Shown piece by piece: positions 53,906 through 62,754 of a stretch of 64,000 nt of DNA. How positions within the stretch are numbered: the first letter of the stretch is position 1; every line of letters begins with the position of its first letter. Source of the stretch: Branchipolynoe longqiensis (Eukaryota > Annelida > Polychaeta > Phyllodocida > Polynoidae); the NCBI GenBank assembly GCA_030323885.1, contig CM059187.1, positions 90,411,121 through 90,475,120 of the forward strand. The letters run 5' to 3'. The notes beneath the pieces are model-generated. The model did no database searches. It had not been told where the DNA came from and saw only the letters and a list, made by a program, of their open reading frames with translations. A program made the position numbers and the translations under genes.

Positions 53906-54469
53906 TAGCCGTGTTTACACGGGCGAGTTAAAACGGCTTGCCTAGTTCGCCTCACATTCGCCATGTAAACAGGAATCTGGGGTGGATTAGGGCTGATTCG
54001 CTTCATATGATTCACTTTATGTAAGCCACCTTGCGAGGTGGTTTATATGAAGCGATACAGCTTGTTCCCGGGCGGCGATAGTGTAAAGTAGTAGTGCTTG
54101 CCGGCTACAGGGGGAGCAGTAACTAATCGCTGGTGCCCAGCAGTGTGAGGGACCGATTAGGCCGAAATCTATTGAATGCGATCATATTTAACAGAATTAC
54201 ATACTCAAATAATGAAATTTTATTAAATTAACCCTAAATTCCAAGCGATATTAACGTAGCCGCTACATTGGTGTCGTTATTCATATTGTGAATCGAAGTA
54301 TGGAAACTAAACAAAGAGCAGTACTCGCCGGCTACACACTCCCCACAACGCTGCTGGTTCCCGGTCGCCGAAACACTTTCAAACTCGCTCGTGTAAATGT
54401 GCCACTACATCGCTTCATATGAATCGATTTGCCTAAATCGCTTCACAATTGCCCGTGTAAACACGGCTA
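53906..54469. mobile_element. Inverted-repeat element B4 (core B, TAGCCGTGTTTACACGG ends)
   Basis: TA flanks (53904-53905, 54470-54471) surround TAGCCGTGTTTACACGGGC and its complement. Subterminal GCTTCATATGA boxes and GTTTATATGAAGCG occur in both orientations. Core B is one arm at about 54165-54290 (ATTGAATGCGATCATATTTA, ACAGAATTACATACTCAAAT, TTAACCCTAAATTCCAAGCG). It has no ORF. Confidence 0.82.
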
Positions 54470-54471
54470 TA

Positions 54472-55119
54472 GATCACAAGAACTTGAGGTCTCACATTGC
54501 AGTATCTGATTGTAAACTGGAAGCACTGGAAGCCAGTGGTAATAAACAGCCCATACCATGTATGTAAATGGCAACGGATCTGACTTTTACATGACATATA
54601 TATATACAGTGGTAAATGAATGAGGTCAATGAGCAGATAGCGAGTGGTGGGAGGTGGCGCTACTGTCGGAGCTGAGGTTGAGTAGGTTGGAGCAGTAGAT
54701 GACTAGCCCCAGGCTCCATCACCCGATCACGGGCAGGTGGAACTGAGGAGCGAGTATGGAATTCTGGGTTATTATACTTATATAATTATTATACAACATA
54801 TATAATGTACACATATTTCAATTAATTCATCGCTTGTCTCAATAAGGATGACTTATGGGAAAGTGGAACCCGATCTTCATATCTACCTAGCTAATTCGCA
54901 ATTTGAGCACATGATGTTGGTGAGTTGCTAGCAGTATAATGAGTATTGGTAGGCCGTATAGTGAGTTGATATCAGTATAATTAGCATAGTGAGTTGATAG
55001 CAGTCAAATGTGCATAAACAATGACTAACACATGTATATATATAAACAATACCTCGAGAGGAAAAATAGAGGAATTACACAGAAACCAGAAACCGGAACC
55101 ACCTACCAGCCGAGTATAA
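54472..55119. other. Unassigned spacer
   Basis: AT-rich, with a short AT microsatellite near 54597. No gene is recognised. Confidence 0.4.
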
Positions 55120-55645
55120 TGGCACAGTCACATTACGACGCTTCTCGCCGGCATGCCGGCGACGTGAAAAATCACTTTTAATCGTCGAGACACGTCAAAC
55201 TTTTCGGCGTCAGCACAACATATTGGTAGCATGCGGCCGATGTTGTGGTAAAAGTTTGGCGCGTCGTCCTGATATGACCTTAGATGTTGGTAGGACATAA
55301 AAAAACAAAAAGCAACCGTTTGGCGCAATGTGTGGGAACGACCCTCACGCACATGCGGCGTCTGCCTAGCGTTCGCATAACATTATTCCAGCGATGTCGA
55401 CGTGCTTCTGACGTCGCCATAATGTTGGCACCTGCGCGTTGTCGTGCGTTGTCGGTCGTCGAAAGTTTTGTGCAAGCACAAAACTTTGCCGATCCGATGA
55501 CGCGTGCCGCCGACCCTCGCCACCCTCGACGTAGATGAACGAATACCAATGCGCGCCTAACGCGCATGTAATGCTTCCTGACGTATCCCGAAAATGATAA
55601 ATGTTGACGTGTGTTGGCGAGAAGTGTCGTAATGTGACAGCACCA
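55120..55645. mobile_element. Foldback element H5 (variant ends)
   Basis: The inverted ends TGGCACAGTCACATTACGAC, then GCTTCTCGCC, have their complement at 55616-55645. The interior is rich in CGTCG, ACGTCG and GACGTG words of both orientations. A SINE1 3' fragment is inserted at 55262-55305. Confidence 0.75.
55262..55305 (+). mobile_element. SINE1 3' fragment inside H5
   Basis: CGTCCTGATATGACCTTAGA, TGTTGGTAGGACATAAAAAA and an A-rich tail correspond to the last 45 bp of SINE1. Confidence 0.75.
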
Positions 55646-56257
55646 TTAGTCTCAGTACTACTGAAACTGGTTCTGGGCTAATCTGTGCTTTTAGATTGTG
55701 TCAACTGGTGACCAGCATGACATAAATAGTAATGAAGCTGGTTCCCTGTTTTGTCTTGAGTACTATACAACATGGGAGAAGGCAATGGGACCAGTTTATA
55801 TCGGACAGACACACTCCAAAGCACGTCAATCTCCGGGTTATTGAGAAACACAGGTACTGATTCGTGTGACGTCAGCGAGAAGACGCTGCTCTGATAGGCT
55901 CCGACGTCCAGCTAGCCGACTCTATGGTAATATGCCATAAACCATTACAGCAGAATTCATTCGGTTGACTGACAACAGACGGCGGCACGCACATTGGATT
56001 ACAATGTTTCTGTTGTGTCTTGCAGCCGCCAGGTGGTGTTTGCTCATAGTGGCGGACAGTCCGCGGGTAGGTTTGCGGCTGAGGTCTGCACCTTATTACG
56101 GAACGCTGAAGATCAGATGAAGCATGATCAGTTGGAGAATGGGGGGGTGGGGGGGGGGGGGTGGCTGATGTCGTGGAAGACCATTGCTAAGACCACAATA
56201 CCCTCGTGTCATGAAATGATATATCGATCCCAACATATAGTTGCGTGTTGCGGCGTT
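55646..56257. other. Unassigned spacer with a G-rich run
   Basis: A G-rich run lies at 56144-56162. A plus-strand 128-codon ORF (55994-56380) has no recognisable domain and runs into SINE2, so I do not call it. Confidence 0.4.
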
Positions 56258-56625
56258 CTCTGTGGCGGAGTGGTTAGAGTGTCTGACTTTTTTCTAGGTC
56301 AGACACCTAATCTGAGGGTCGGTGGTTTGATTGCCCGTGCCCCCAGCTCTGCCAATTTGGATTTCCACCGCTGTGTATAACTTACAGCGTCATCAAAGGC
56401 CGGTTGCTCTCATACCATGTCTATGTGGTGTGGGAGGTTAAAAATCCCTTGGGTCGGTAAAAGTGTAGGCTTGGGCTTTCTATCGACCAGCAGTGGAGTG
56501 GGGAAGACCAGTCGTCTGTGACTGGGATTTCCCCTGCTTGGGACAACTAATGTACCAACAACAACAAAATGAGAGACAAATAAGTGTTCACACTTCCTGT
56601 CTACCATTCGCTATATCGCTATATA
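56258..56625 (+). mobile_element. SINE2, full length, plus strand
   Basis: The head reads TCTGTGGCGGAGTGGTTAGA (A box), a long variable arm, and GGTCGGTGGTTTGATTGCCC (B box, about 56318-56337). The body includes CTTACAGCGTCATCAAAGGC, AAAATCCCTTGGGTCGG and GGGATTTCCCCTGCTTGGGA. The 3' end is AACAACAACAAAATGAG, then CACACTTCCTGTCTACCATT. Confidence 0.95.
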
Positions 56626-57786
56626 TCGCCATAAATCTAGAGCCTCCAAAATAAACCAAAATAAACCTGATGTGCAGTCATTACACAACAGGTTCCGCTC
56701 TCTTACCTCTCAGTTGAATCGATTCATTGACCAGCAACCCCACACCCAACAAACTCCTGCCTCTTCATTTGCGCCAACCCCCTTATGTCCCAGTTTATTT
56801 CCCCATCCAACTCTGCACTTAGTTTGGCAGCCATGGGGGTGAACCTTCACTTGCTATCCGGGCCACACTTCGTCCACACCTCTTCTTCTCCTCTCCGCTG
56901 CACCTCGCTCCTCCTTGATTATGTCTGAAAAGAGTTCCAGGAGTGGGGGAGCTGGCCAGCATTTCACTTTCGACCTCTTACCATGCCCGGGTCTCCAGTT
57001 CGCCGTCTGGTCACCATAGAGCAAAGAGACACGGCCCTTTGACTCAACTCTCCTCATTTCTCTTTCCTCTATTCTACCCTTTCTTTGTTTTCTTCCCGGC
57101 TTACTCCTTCCACTGATCAAGGGAGTTGTTCACTTTGGTGGGACCCTTTTCCTATTTCGCCATCTTGCTTTGTCCTTACTGCTGAACCCGCCTTTACCCA
57201 TCCCTTCCTCTGAATCCCCTGCTGTTGGATATGAGTGCACTGCTACTGCCGGGCCAGAGTGATCCGGAGCCGCCTCAATGACTATTCGTTAATTGTGATC
57301 CCCACTTCTACAACCATCCCACCTGAAGTTCAATCTTAAAACCAAAGATTGGGATGATTTATCGGTTCCTTTCAATATTGCTGCAGTTCTGCAGCCGGTA
57401 ACCATTGCAAGGTTACGAACCACCCAGGAGAGTGGGGGGGGGGGGGGGGGGTGAACCTTGTTTTGTCTGTTACAGTTTTTTTCTCTGTTGATCATTCATG
57501 TCTGGTGCCCCATAACGACATCCAGATGGGTGAGGAACTCTCACCCTTAGCAATTTTCATAAAACCAGAAAATCCAATATGGCCGCAGCCTTTGTTGAAA
57601 ATGTTGTATATCTTGAAGTAATAGAGCTAGATTCATCTCCATGTCAAATGAATCATTTAAAACTGCTTATTTAATTGTAGGTGTTTTTGTATATTTAATA
57701 TTCCAATCTGACTGCCATAATATGTGAAATATGTATTTTTGCTTGTTTTTCTTTTCAAATAGGTGTATGTGAAACATGAATGAAAA
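56626..57786. other. Unassigned region, pyrimidine-rich, possible decayed coding sequence
   Basis: The plus strand of 56640-57430 shows stretches that could be an old gag-like frame (for example HFTFDLLPCPGLQFAVWS, LKFNLKTKDWDDLSVPFN) broken by stops. I do not recognise the family with confidence. A G run follows at 57434-57451. The last part is AT-rich and empty. Confidence 0.3.
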
Positions 57787-57965
57787 GTTTGTTTGTTTCG
57801 TTGGAGTTTTATGTCCTGGCAATATCTAAGATCATTTCAAGACAGGTACCGACTTGTGGCGACTTGTGGCAGTGTGCACTCATGGCAACTTTATAGTGCT
57901 TCCCCACTGCGCCCCATGACCCAATTTCCCACTCATTATCCTGATACTGAGCTAACTTCTAATCG
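57787..57965 (-). mobile_element. SINE1, 3' half, tail type alpha
   Basis: GTTGGAGTTTTATGTCCTGG and the proximal body are present, with a local doubling of CGACTTGTGG (57851-57870). It ends at ATTATCCTGATACTGAGCTA. The head is absent. Confidence 0.85.
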
Positions 57966-57967
57966 TT

Positions 57968-58120
57968 TTATGGAACACTGATTTCCCCCTACAAACACCA
58001 CACTCTACATTCCCAGTATATCTCCGTCTAATGGTTCCATACAGCACCCATTCCCCCTACAAACACTCTCCATTCCCCATGTCCCAATATAATCGATCCA
58101 TGAAACACCCATTCCCCTAG
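57968..58120. repeat. Degenerate tandem repeat (CCATTCCCCCTACAAACACC type)
   Basis: Two to three units with CATTCCCCCTACAAACAC, TCTAATGGTTCCATACAGCA and CCATTCCCC words occur. A further unit continues at 58528-58570 on the far side of element G. Confidence 0.7.
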
Positions 58121-58527
58121 ATATAGGATTCACCCAGTACTCGCAGTACACGGGTGAATACCAACCCTATATAAAAACGGTCGGAAAAGCGGGTTAAAGA
58201 ATTGAGAGCCTAATTTCACAATCTAAGAAGCAACAATTATTCTTTACATATGTCTTATTGATAGCCCGCTACCTTTGAGTTGAAAAATATAATATAATAT
58301 CTAGTTTAATAAGATTTAAAAGTGAAATCGACGGCATTCTGCGGCCACCATCTAGTCTTTTTGCATTCTCTCCCATTCCACCAACTCTGTGCCGATATAA
58401 GTAACCATTTGACACTGGAGGCAGGCATTCTACTTCTTGTTCCATACTAAAGCTATTTTCGCCCGTATTTAGACTATGTTGTCTTTCACCTGTGTACTAC
58501 AAGTACCGGGTGAATCTTGTATCTACC
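58121..58527. mobile_element. Inverted-repeat element G inserted in the tandem repeat
   Basis: The ends GGATTCACCCAGTACTCGCA and the complement of AGATTCACCCGGTACTTGTA are inverted and continue GTACAC. The A/T-rich interior has no ORF. It lies between units of the surrounding tandem repeat. Confidence 0.75.
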
Positions 58528-58800
58528 ATTCCCCCTACAAACCCCACATTCTACATTCCCCTCCTTCCCAGTCTAATTTTCCCGTGGAGTTGGGCGCCAT
58601 TCACTATTGTTAGCGGCACGGTACCTCAGTGGGAATTACTATAAAACAGTGTGCACTACGATGAATTTGAACCTATCCAGATATAACTTTTCTTTGTGTC
58701 TTTCTTTTTAGTAGTTGACATACATGTATAAATATATTATTGTGCAAATTTCTCGCTGACTGGAGGCAGATACTGTATCATGCATCCGCACTTGGAGCCC
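58528..58800. other. Tandem-repeat remnant and unassigned spacer
   Basis: Bases 58528-58570 continue the repeat of 57968-58120. The rest holds nothing I recognise. Confidence 0.4.
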
Positions 58801-59288
58801 GGTGTTGCAGTTTCCGCGGCACACCAGTTTGCGAGGGACACATCGCTTCTGCGCATGCGTCAAAATCGAACGGCATCATCACTAACCTTATAAATTTAAT
58901 ATAATGTTTTTGGTAAAGATGTTTTCTACATGTGTACCAAGCGATTTGTGTCTAGGTCGTGTGGTTTTAGAGATATTTCACTTTTGCTGTATTTGCTGTA
59001 CGCAGATTGCTCACGACCATTGACAATGCCCTGAGTTTGACGGTACGTGCAGTGCAAAACATTAGTTTTATTCAAAATTAATAGAAATCAAGACCCCTAA
59101 CATTATATATTTAATAGAATCTGTTTGTTGAATATGTTTTCTGTATGTGTGCCAAGCGGTTTGTTTCTAGGTGGTGTAATTTGAGAGATATTTGACTGTT
59201 TCTGTATGAAGATCACTCACGGCCATTGACAATGCATTTGAATGGATGTGTCCCTCGCAAACTGGTGTGCCGCGGAAACCTTAACACC
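58801..59288. mobile_element. Inverted-repeat element A3 (core A dimer, GTTTCCGCGGCACACCAG ends)
   Basis: The left end GGTGTTGCAGTTTCCGCGGC and the right end (complement of GGTGTTAAGGTTTCCGCGGC) are inverted and continue ACACCAGTTTGCGAGGGACA. The interior is a core-A dimer in the same orientation as A2. Confidence 0.82.
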
Positions 59289-59814
59289 AGCAGGCCCGAG
59301 TTCAAAGCAGCACAGTGCTGCACAATCACATAGGATACACTGTCCCACAGGACCGTAGTACCAACGACTAACTGACACTTTGCTGAATAATATTTGTGTA
59401 ACTAGTTACACGACACAATTATTTTTTATTCATTTGTAAAACATCTAACTAGGACCGAAGCACTGGTGTGTCATCCCTATTGACAATTGCTGCTACACAC
59501 TAAGCAGAGTTATAGCAATATAGACAGACAGTTGCAACAAAATGCAAAGCATTGATGTGAATTTATAGAAGGAAAAAAAAATAGTGAGATAAAATAGTAG
59601 TTTTAAGCGTGGGAGGGAATTTGGTTGGCATGGCCTGTTGTTATAGAAACCGGGTTTGCAGAGTCATGGTGGTGCTCCTCGCGAAGAGATAACTAGATCT
59701 ATAAGGGAACATCGGCCGCACACTCCCCAAGCATCCCATTATGTCTCCCAGCGTGATGCTCCACACACCGCCTCCCCCACCCCCACCCACCCCCACCACC
59801 CCCACCCAGTGGTA
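59289..59814. other. Spacer with a LINE 3' fragment at 59415-59480
   Basis: TTTTATTCATTTGTAAAACA and GACCGAAGCACTGGTGTG resemble the 9021 LINE 3' end (weak). A C/A-rich run lies at 59767-59809. Otherwise empty. Confidence 0.4.
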
Positions 59815-59817
59815 TAC

Positions 59818-60580
59818 CGGGCGCGGTGGCTGAATGAACCGCGGGCCTCGTGTGCGGGAGACCCGGTGTGGCGTGCTCAGCCGTGTCCCGTGCTCAGCCG
59901 TGTATCTATACTCAAACTCAAGGTATTGTCAATGGTCGTGAGTAATTTTCATACAGAAAATACAGAACAAGAGAGATATCTCTAAAACCACACCACCTAT
60001 TAACAAATCGCTTGGTACACATATAGAAAACATCTTCACCAAAAAGATTATATTAAATTCATAAGGTTAGGGTTCTTGATTTCTATTAATTTTGATTAAA
60101 ACTAATGTTTTGCACTGCGCGTACCGTCAAACTGAAGACATTGTCAATGGCCGTGAGCAGGAAAAGTGAAATATCTCTAAAACCACACCACCTAGAAACA
60201 AATAGCTTGGTACACATATAGAAAACATCTTTACCAAAAACATTATATTAAATTTATAAGGTTAGTGACTTACGACCATTGACAATGCCTTGAGTTTGAG
60301 TATAGGTACACGGCTGAGCACGCCACACCGGAGTTCGGTCCTCGGTGGACTTATCAAATTGATACGTGTCGCTTCCTAGCCTGGCGCTCGGCATTAATAG
60401 GATAGGGCACGGACTGATTAGCTCAGTATCAGGATAATGTGAGTGATTGGGATATTGGGTCATGGTGCTGGTGGCCTGATTTCCCAATGGGACAACACTA
60501 TACAGTTGACATAAGTGTGCACTGCCACAAGTCGCTACCCGTCCTGATAGGACCTTAGATGTTGCCAGGATGTTTTTGGT
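59818..60580 (+). mobile_element. SINE1, plus strand, split in its tRNA head by A4
   Basis: Head part one (CCGGGCGCGGTGGCTGAATG, 59818-59862) contains the A box. Part two resumes at 60332 with AGTTCGGTCCTCGG (B-box side), then the body to TAGGACCTTAGATGTTGCC. The two parts join at the position expected from intact heads. Confidence 0.88.
59863..60331. mobile_element. Inverted-repeat element A4 (core A dimer, CCGGTGTGGCGTGCTCAGCC ends)
   Basis: CCGGTGTGGCGTGCTCAGCC and its exact complement form the ends. The left end also has a local 16-bp duplication (CGTGCTCAGCCGTG twice). The interior is a core-A dimer in the orientation opposite to A2 and A3. Confidence 0.88.
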
Positions 60581-60594
60581 TGTTTTTTTGTTTG

Positions 60595-60917
60595 TTTGTT
60601 GTTTTACATCCTAGCAACATCTAAAGTCATATCAGGACGGGTACCGACTTGTGACAGTGCGCACTCATGGCGATTTTATAGTGCTGCCCCATTGGGAAAT
60701 CAGGCCGCCGACACCATGACCCAATATCCCACTCAGTCATATTATCCTGACACCGAGCGAACCAGTCCTTCCTTATCCTAATAATGCCGAGCACCAGGCT
60801 AGGAAGCGACAAGTATCAATTTTTAAGTCATTGGTTTGACTCGACCGTAAACCGATGTCGCGAACTCCCGATCTTCCGCACGCGAGGCCTGTGCTCTACC
60901 GATTCAGCCAGCATGCC
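60595..60917 (-). mobile_element. SINE1, full length, tail type beta
   Basis: The tail TTGTTGTTTTACATCCTAGC and the body end at the head complement CTACCGATTCAGCCAGCATG. A plus-strand SINE1 3' end (GTTGCCAGGACGTAAAACTC, 60921-60940) follows immediately. Confidence 0.92.
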
Positions 60918-60950
60918 CGGTGTTGCCAGGACGTAAAACTCCAATAACTG

Positions 60951-61250
60951 ACCACCACCCAGTGGTGTAGCTACAGGGCGAGCAGGGTAGTCCCTTCACC
61001 CATGAGCACATTTTCTCAAACTGGTTCCTTTTGAACACTTTTTTTCCCACTCTTTGGTTCCCTTGTATGATAAAAGGTGCATCTTCCATCTGTTTTTTGT
61101 TTTAAATACAGAATATCTTATATATGCTTCCTTTAAAACCGTGTCTTCCTTGTGTGTTTGGTGCTAAATACAAAGATTGTATGTTGAATTTCAAATTAGT
61201 TAGTTATGTGTCCTCCCCCCCCCCCCCTTTTACTTGCTCGCGACCTGTAA
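60951..61250. other. Unassigned spacer
   Basis: No gene is recognised. A C run lies at 61215-61227. Confidence 0.4.
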
Positions 61251-61262
61251 CTTTAGAACCTG

Positions 61263-61544
61263 TGTTTGTTTGTTGTTTTTTTACTTCCTAGCAACATCTA
61301 AGGTCATATCAGGATGCGTACTGACTTGTGACAGTGTGCACTCATGGCAACTTTATAGTGCTGCCTCACTGGGAGACCAGGTCACCAGCACACTGACCCG
61401 ATATCCCACTCAGTCACATTATCCTGACACTGAGCCAACCAGTCCTTGCCCTCTCATAATCATACCGAGCGCCTGGCTAGGAAGCGACAAGTATCAATAT
61501 TTAAGTCATTGGTTTGAGTCGACCAGGGTTCGAACCCACGATCC
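61263..61544 (-). mobile_element. SINE1, 5'-truncated, with 12-bp target duplication
   Basis: CTTTAGAACCTG at 61251-61262 and 61545-61556 flanks the copy. The tail is type beta (CTTCCTAGCAACATC). The head is truncated after the B box (complement GGGTTCGAACCC), which is of the type-2 head. Confidence 0.9.
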
Positions 61545-61556
61545 CTTTAGAACCTG

Positions 61557-61914
61557 GCTAGGCCCCTAACCACCCCCAACGTCCCCCCCCCCCACGTCCA
61601 TGTTGGGAACATTATATATATATTATATTATATGTATGATAATCAATTACTACATATACAATGTCCTTAATTGTTTTAAGTTTGGAAGTGGCCACCCTAG
61701 TACTAGTACTAGTAGTAGTACAAGGTCTGTATGTGTAAGTTGTAACAATCATGCACACTTGGAGATTTCCATACGTGCTTAACACTGGACTGGTTTGCTG
61801 GGAGTGTAATCCATTGACACACTTTTTACAGAGAGAGGCGATGCTAACTTCGGGAAGAGACACTGAGTGATACCACGCCATCTAGGGGTCATGGGGACGA
61901 CTACTGAAGCCAAG
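61557..61914. other. Unassigned spacer
   Basis: A C run (61584-61593), an AT microsatellite (61613-61632) and a short (TAG/CTA)n at 61698-61720 are present. No gene. Confidence 0.4.
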
Positions 61915-62620
61915 GTAGGCGCCTAACGGTTACACATTCTGAATAAGAGCGCCGAAAGTCGTGTGGTCGAACCCTGATCGAGTCAAACCAATGACTTACA
62001 CAAGTTTATGCTTGTTGTTATCTAGCCTGGTGCTCGGCATTAATATGATACTAGGGCAGGGGCTGGGTTTCTCAGTAGGATAATGTGACTGAGTGAGATA
62101 TAGGGTCATGGCATCAAGTGCCTGGAATGCCCATGGGGGACACTATAACGTTGCCAATGAGTGTGCACTATCACAGTTGGTTGGTTGTGTGTTGGAGTTT
62201 TACGTCCTGCCAACATCTAAGGTCTTCTCAGGACGGGTACCGAATTGTGACAGTGTACACTCATGGCGACTTTATAGTGCTGCCCCACTGGGAAATTCAC
62301 CGGCACCATGACCCGATATCCCACTCAGTCACCTTACCGTGCCACTGAGCTAACCAGTCCCTGCCCTATCATATTAATGGCGGGCGCCATGCTAGGAAGC
62401 GACGAGTATCAATTTTATAAGTTATTGGTTTGACTCGATCGGGAATCGAACTCCCGACCTTCCGCACGGGAGGCCCGCGCTCTACGGATTCGGCCACCGC
62501 GCGCGGTATTCCCATGGGGAAACACTATAAAGTTGCCAATGTGTGTGCACTGTCACAAGTTGGCACCTGTCCAGATATGACGCTGATGTTGTCATGATGT
62601 AAAACCCTAAGAAATTGTCT
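61915..62620 (+). mobile_element. SINE1, plus strand, interrupted by an inverted SINE1
   Basis: Segment one (61915-62175) runs from a diverged head to GTGTGCACTATCACAG. Segment two (62505-62620) restarts at CCCATGGGGAAACACTATAA and runs to the 3' end. About 52 bp (CCCATGGGG to CACTATCACA) are present on both sides of the inserted minus-strand copy. Confidence 0.82.
62176..62504 (-). mobile_element. SINE1, full length, tail type alpha
   Basis: The complete copy runs from the GTTGGAGTTTTACGTCCTGC tail to the head complement CTACGGATTCGGCCACCGCG at 62482-62501. The B-box complement is GGAATCGAACTCCCG at 62442. Confidence 0.92.
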
Positions 62621-62689
62621 GACTATTAACGCCTGTGCAATTGTCTAGTATTATATATTTGAGAATGAATTTATTACACCAGTTTCTTT
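62621..62689. other. Short spacer
   Basis: Nothing is recognised. Confidence 0.4.
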
Positions 62690-62738
62690 GTTGTTGTTTT
62701 ACGTCCTAGCAACATATAAGGTCATATCAGGATGGGGA
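62690..62738 (-). mobile_element. SINE1 3'-end fragment, tail type beta
   Basis: TTGTTGTTTTACGTCCTAGC and ACATATAAGGTCATATCAGG are present, with nothing further into the body. Confidence 0.8.
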
Positions 62739-62754
62739 TTACACCATGATATGC

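Noticed and set aside
55280..55567. Arg-rich ORFs on both strands
   Set aside because: They lie in the CG-rich interior of foldback element H5; both strands are open because of composition.
56258..56345. Functional tRNA-Leu or tRNA-Ser gene
   Set aside because: The A and B boxes are present, but the sequence continues into the SINE2 body shared by several copies, without a T-run terminator after the head.
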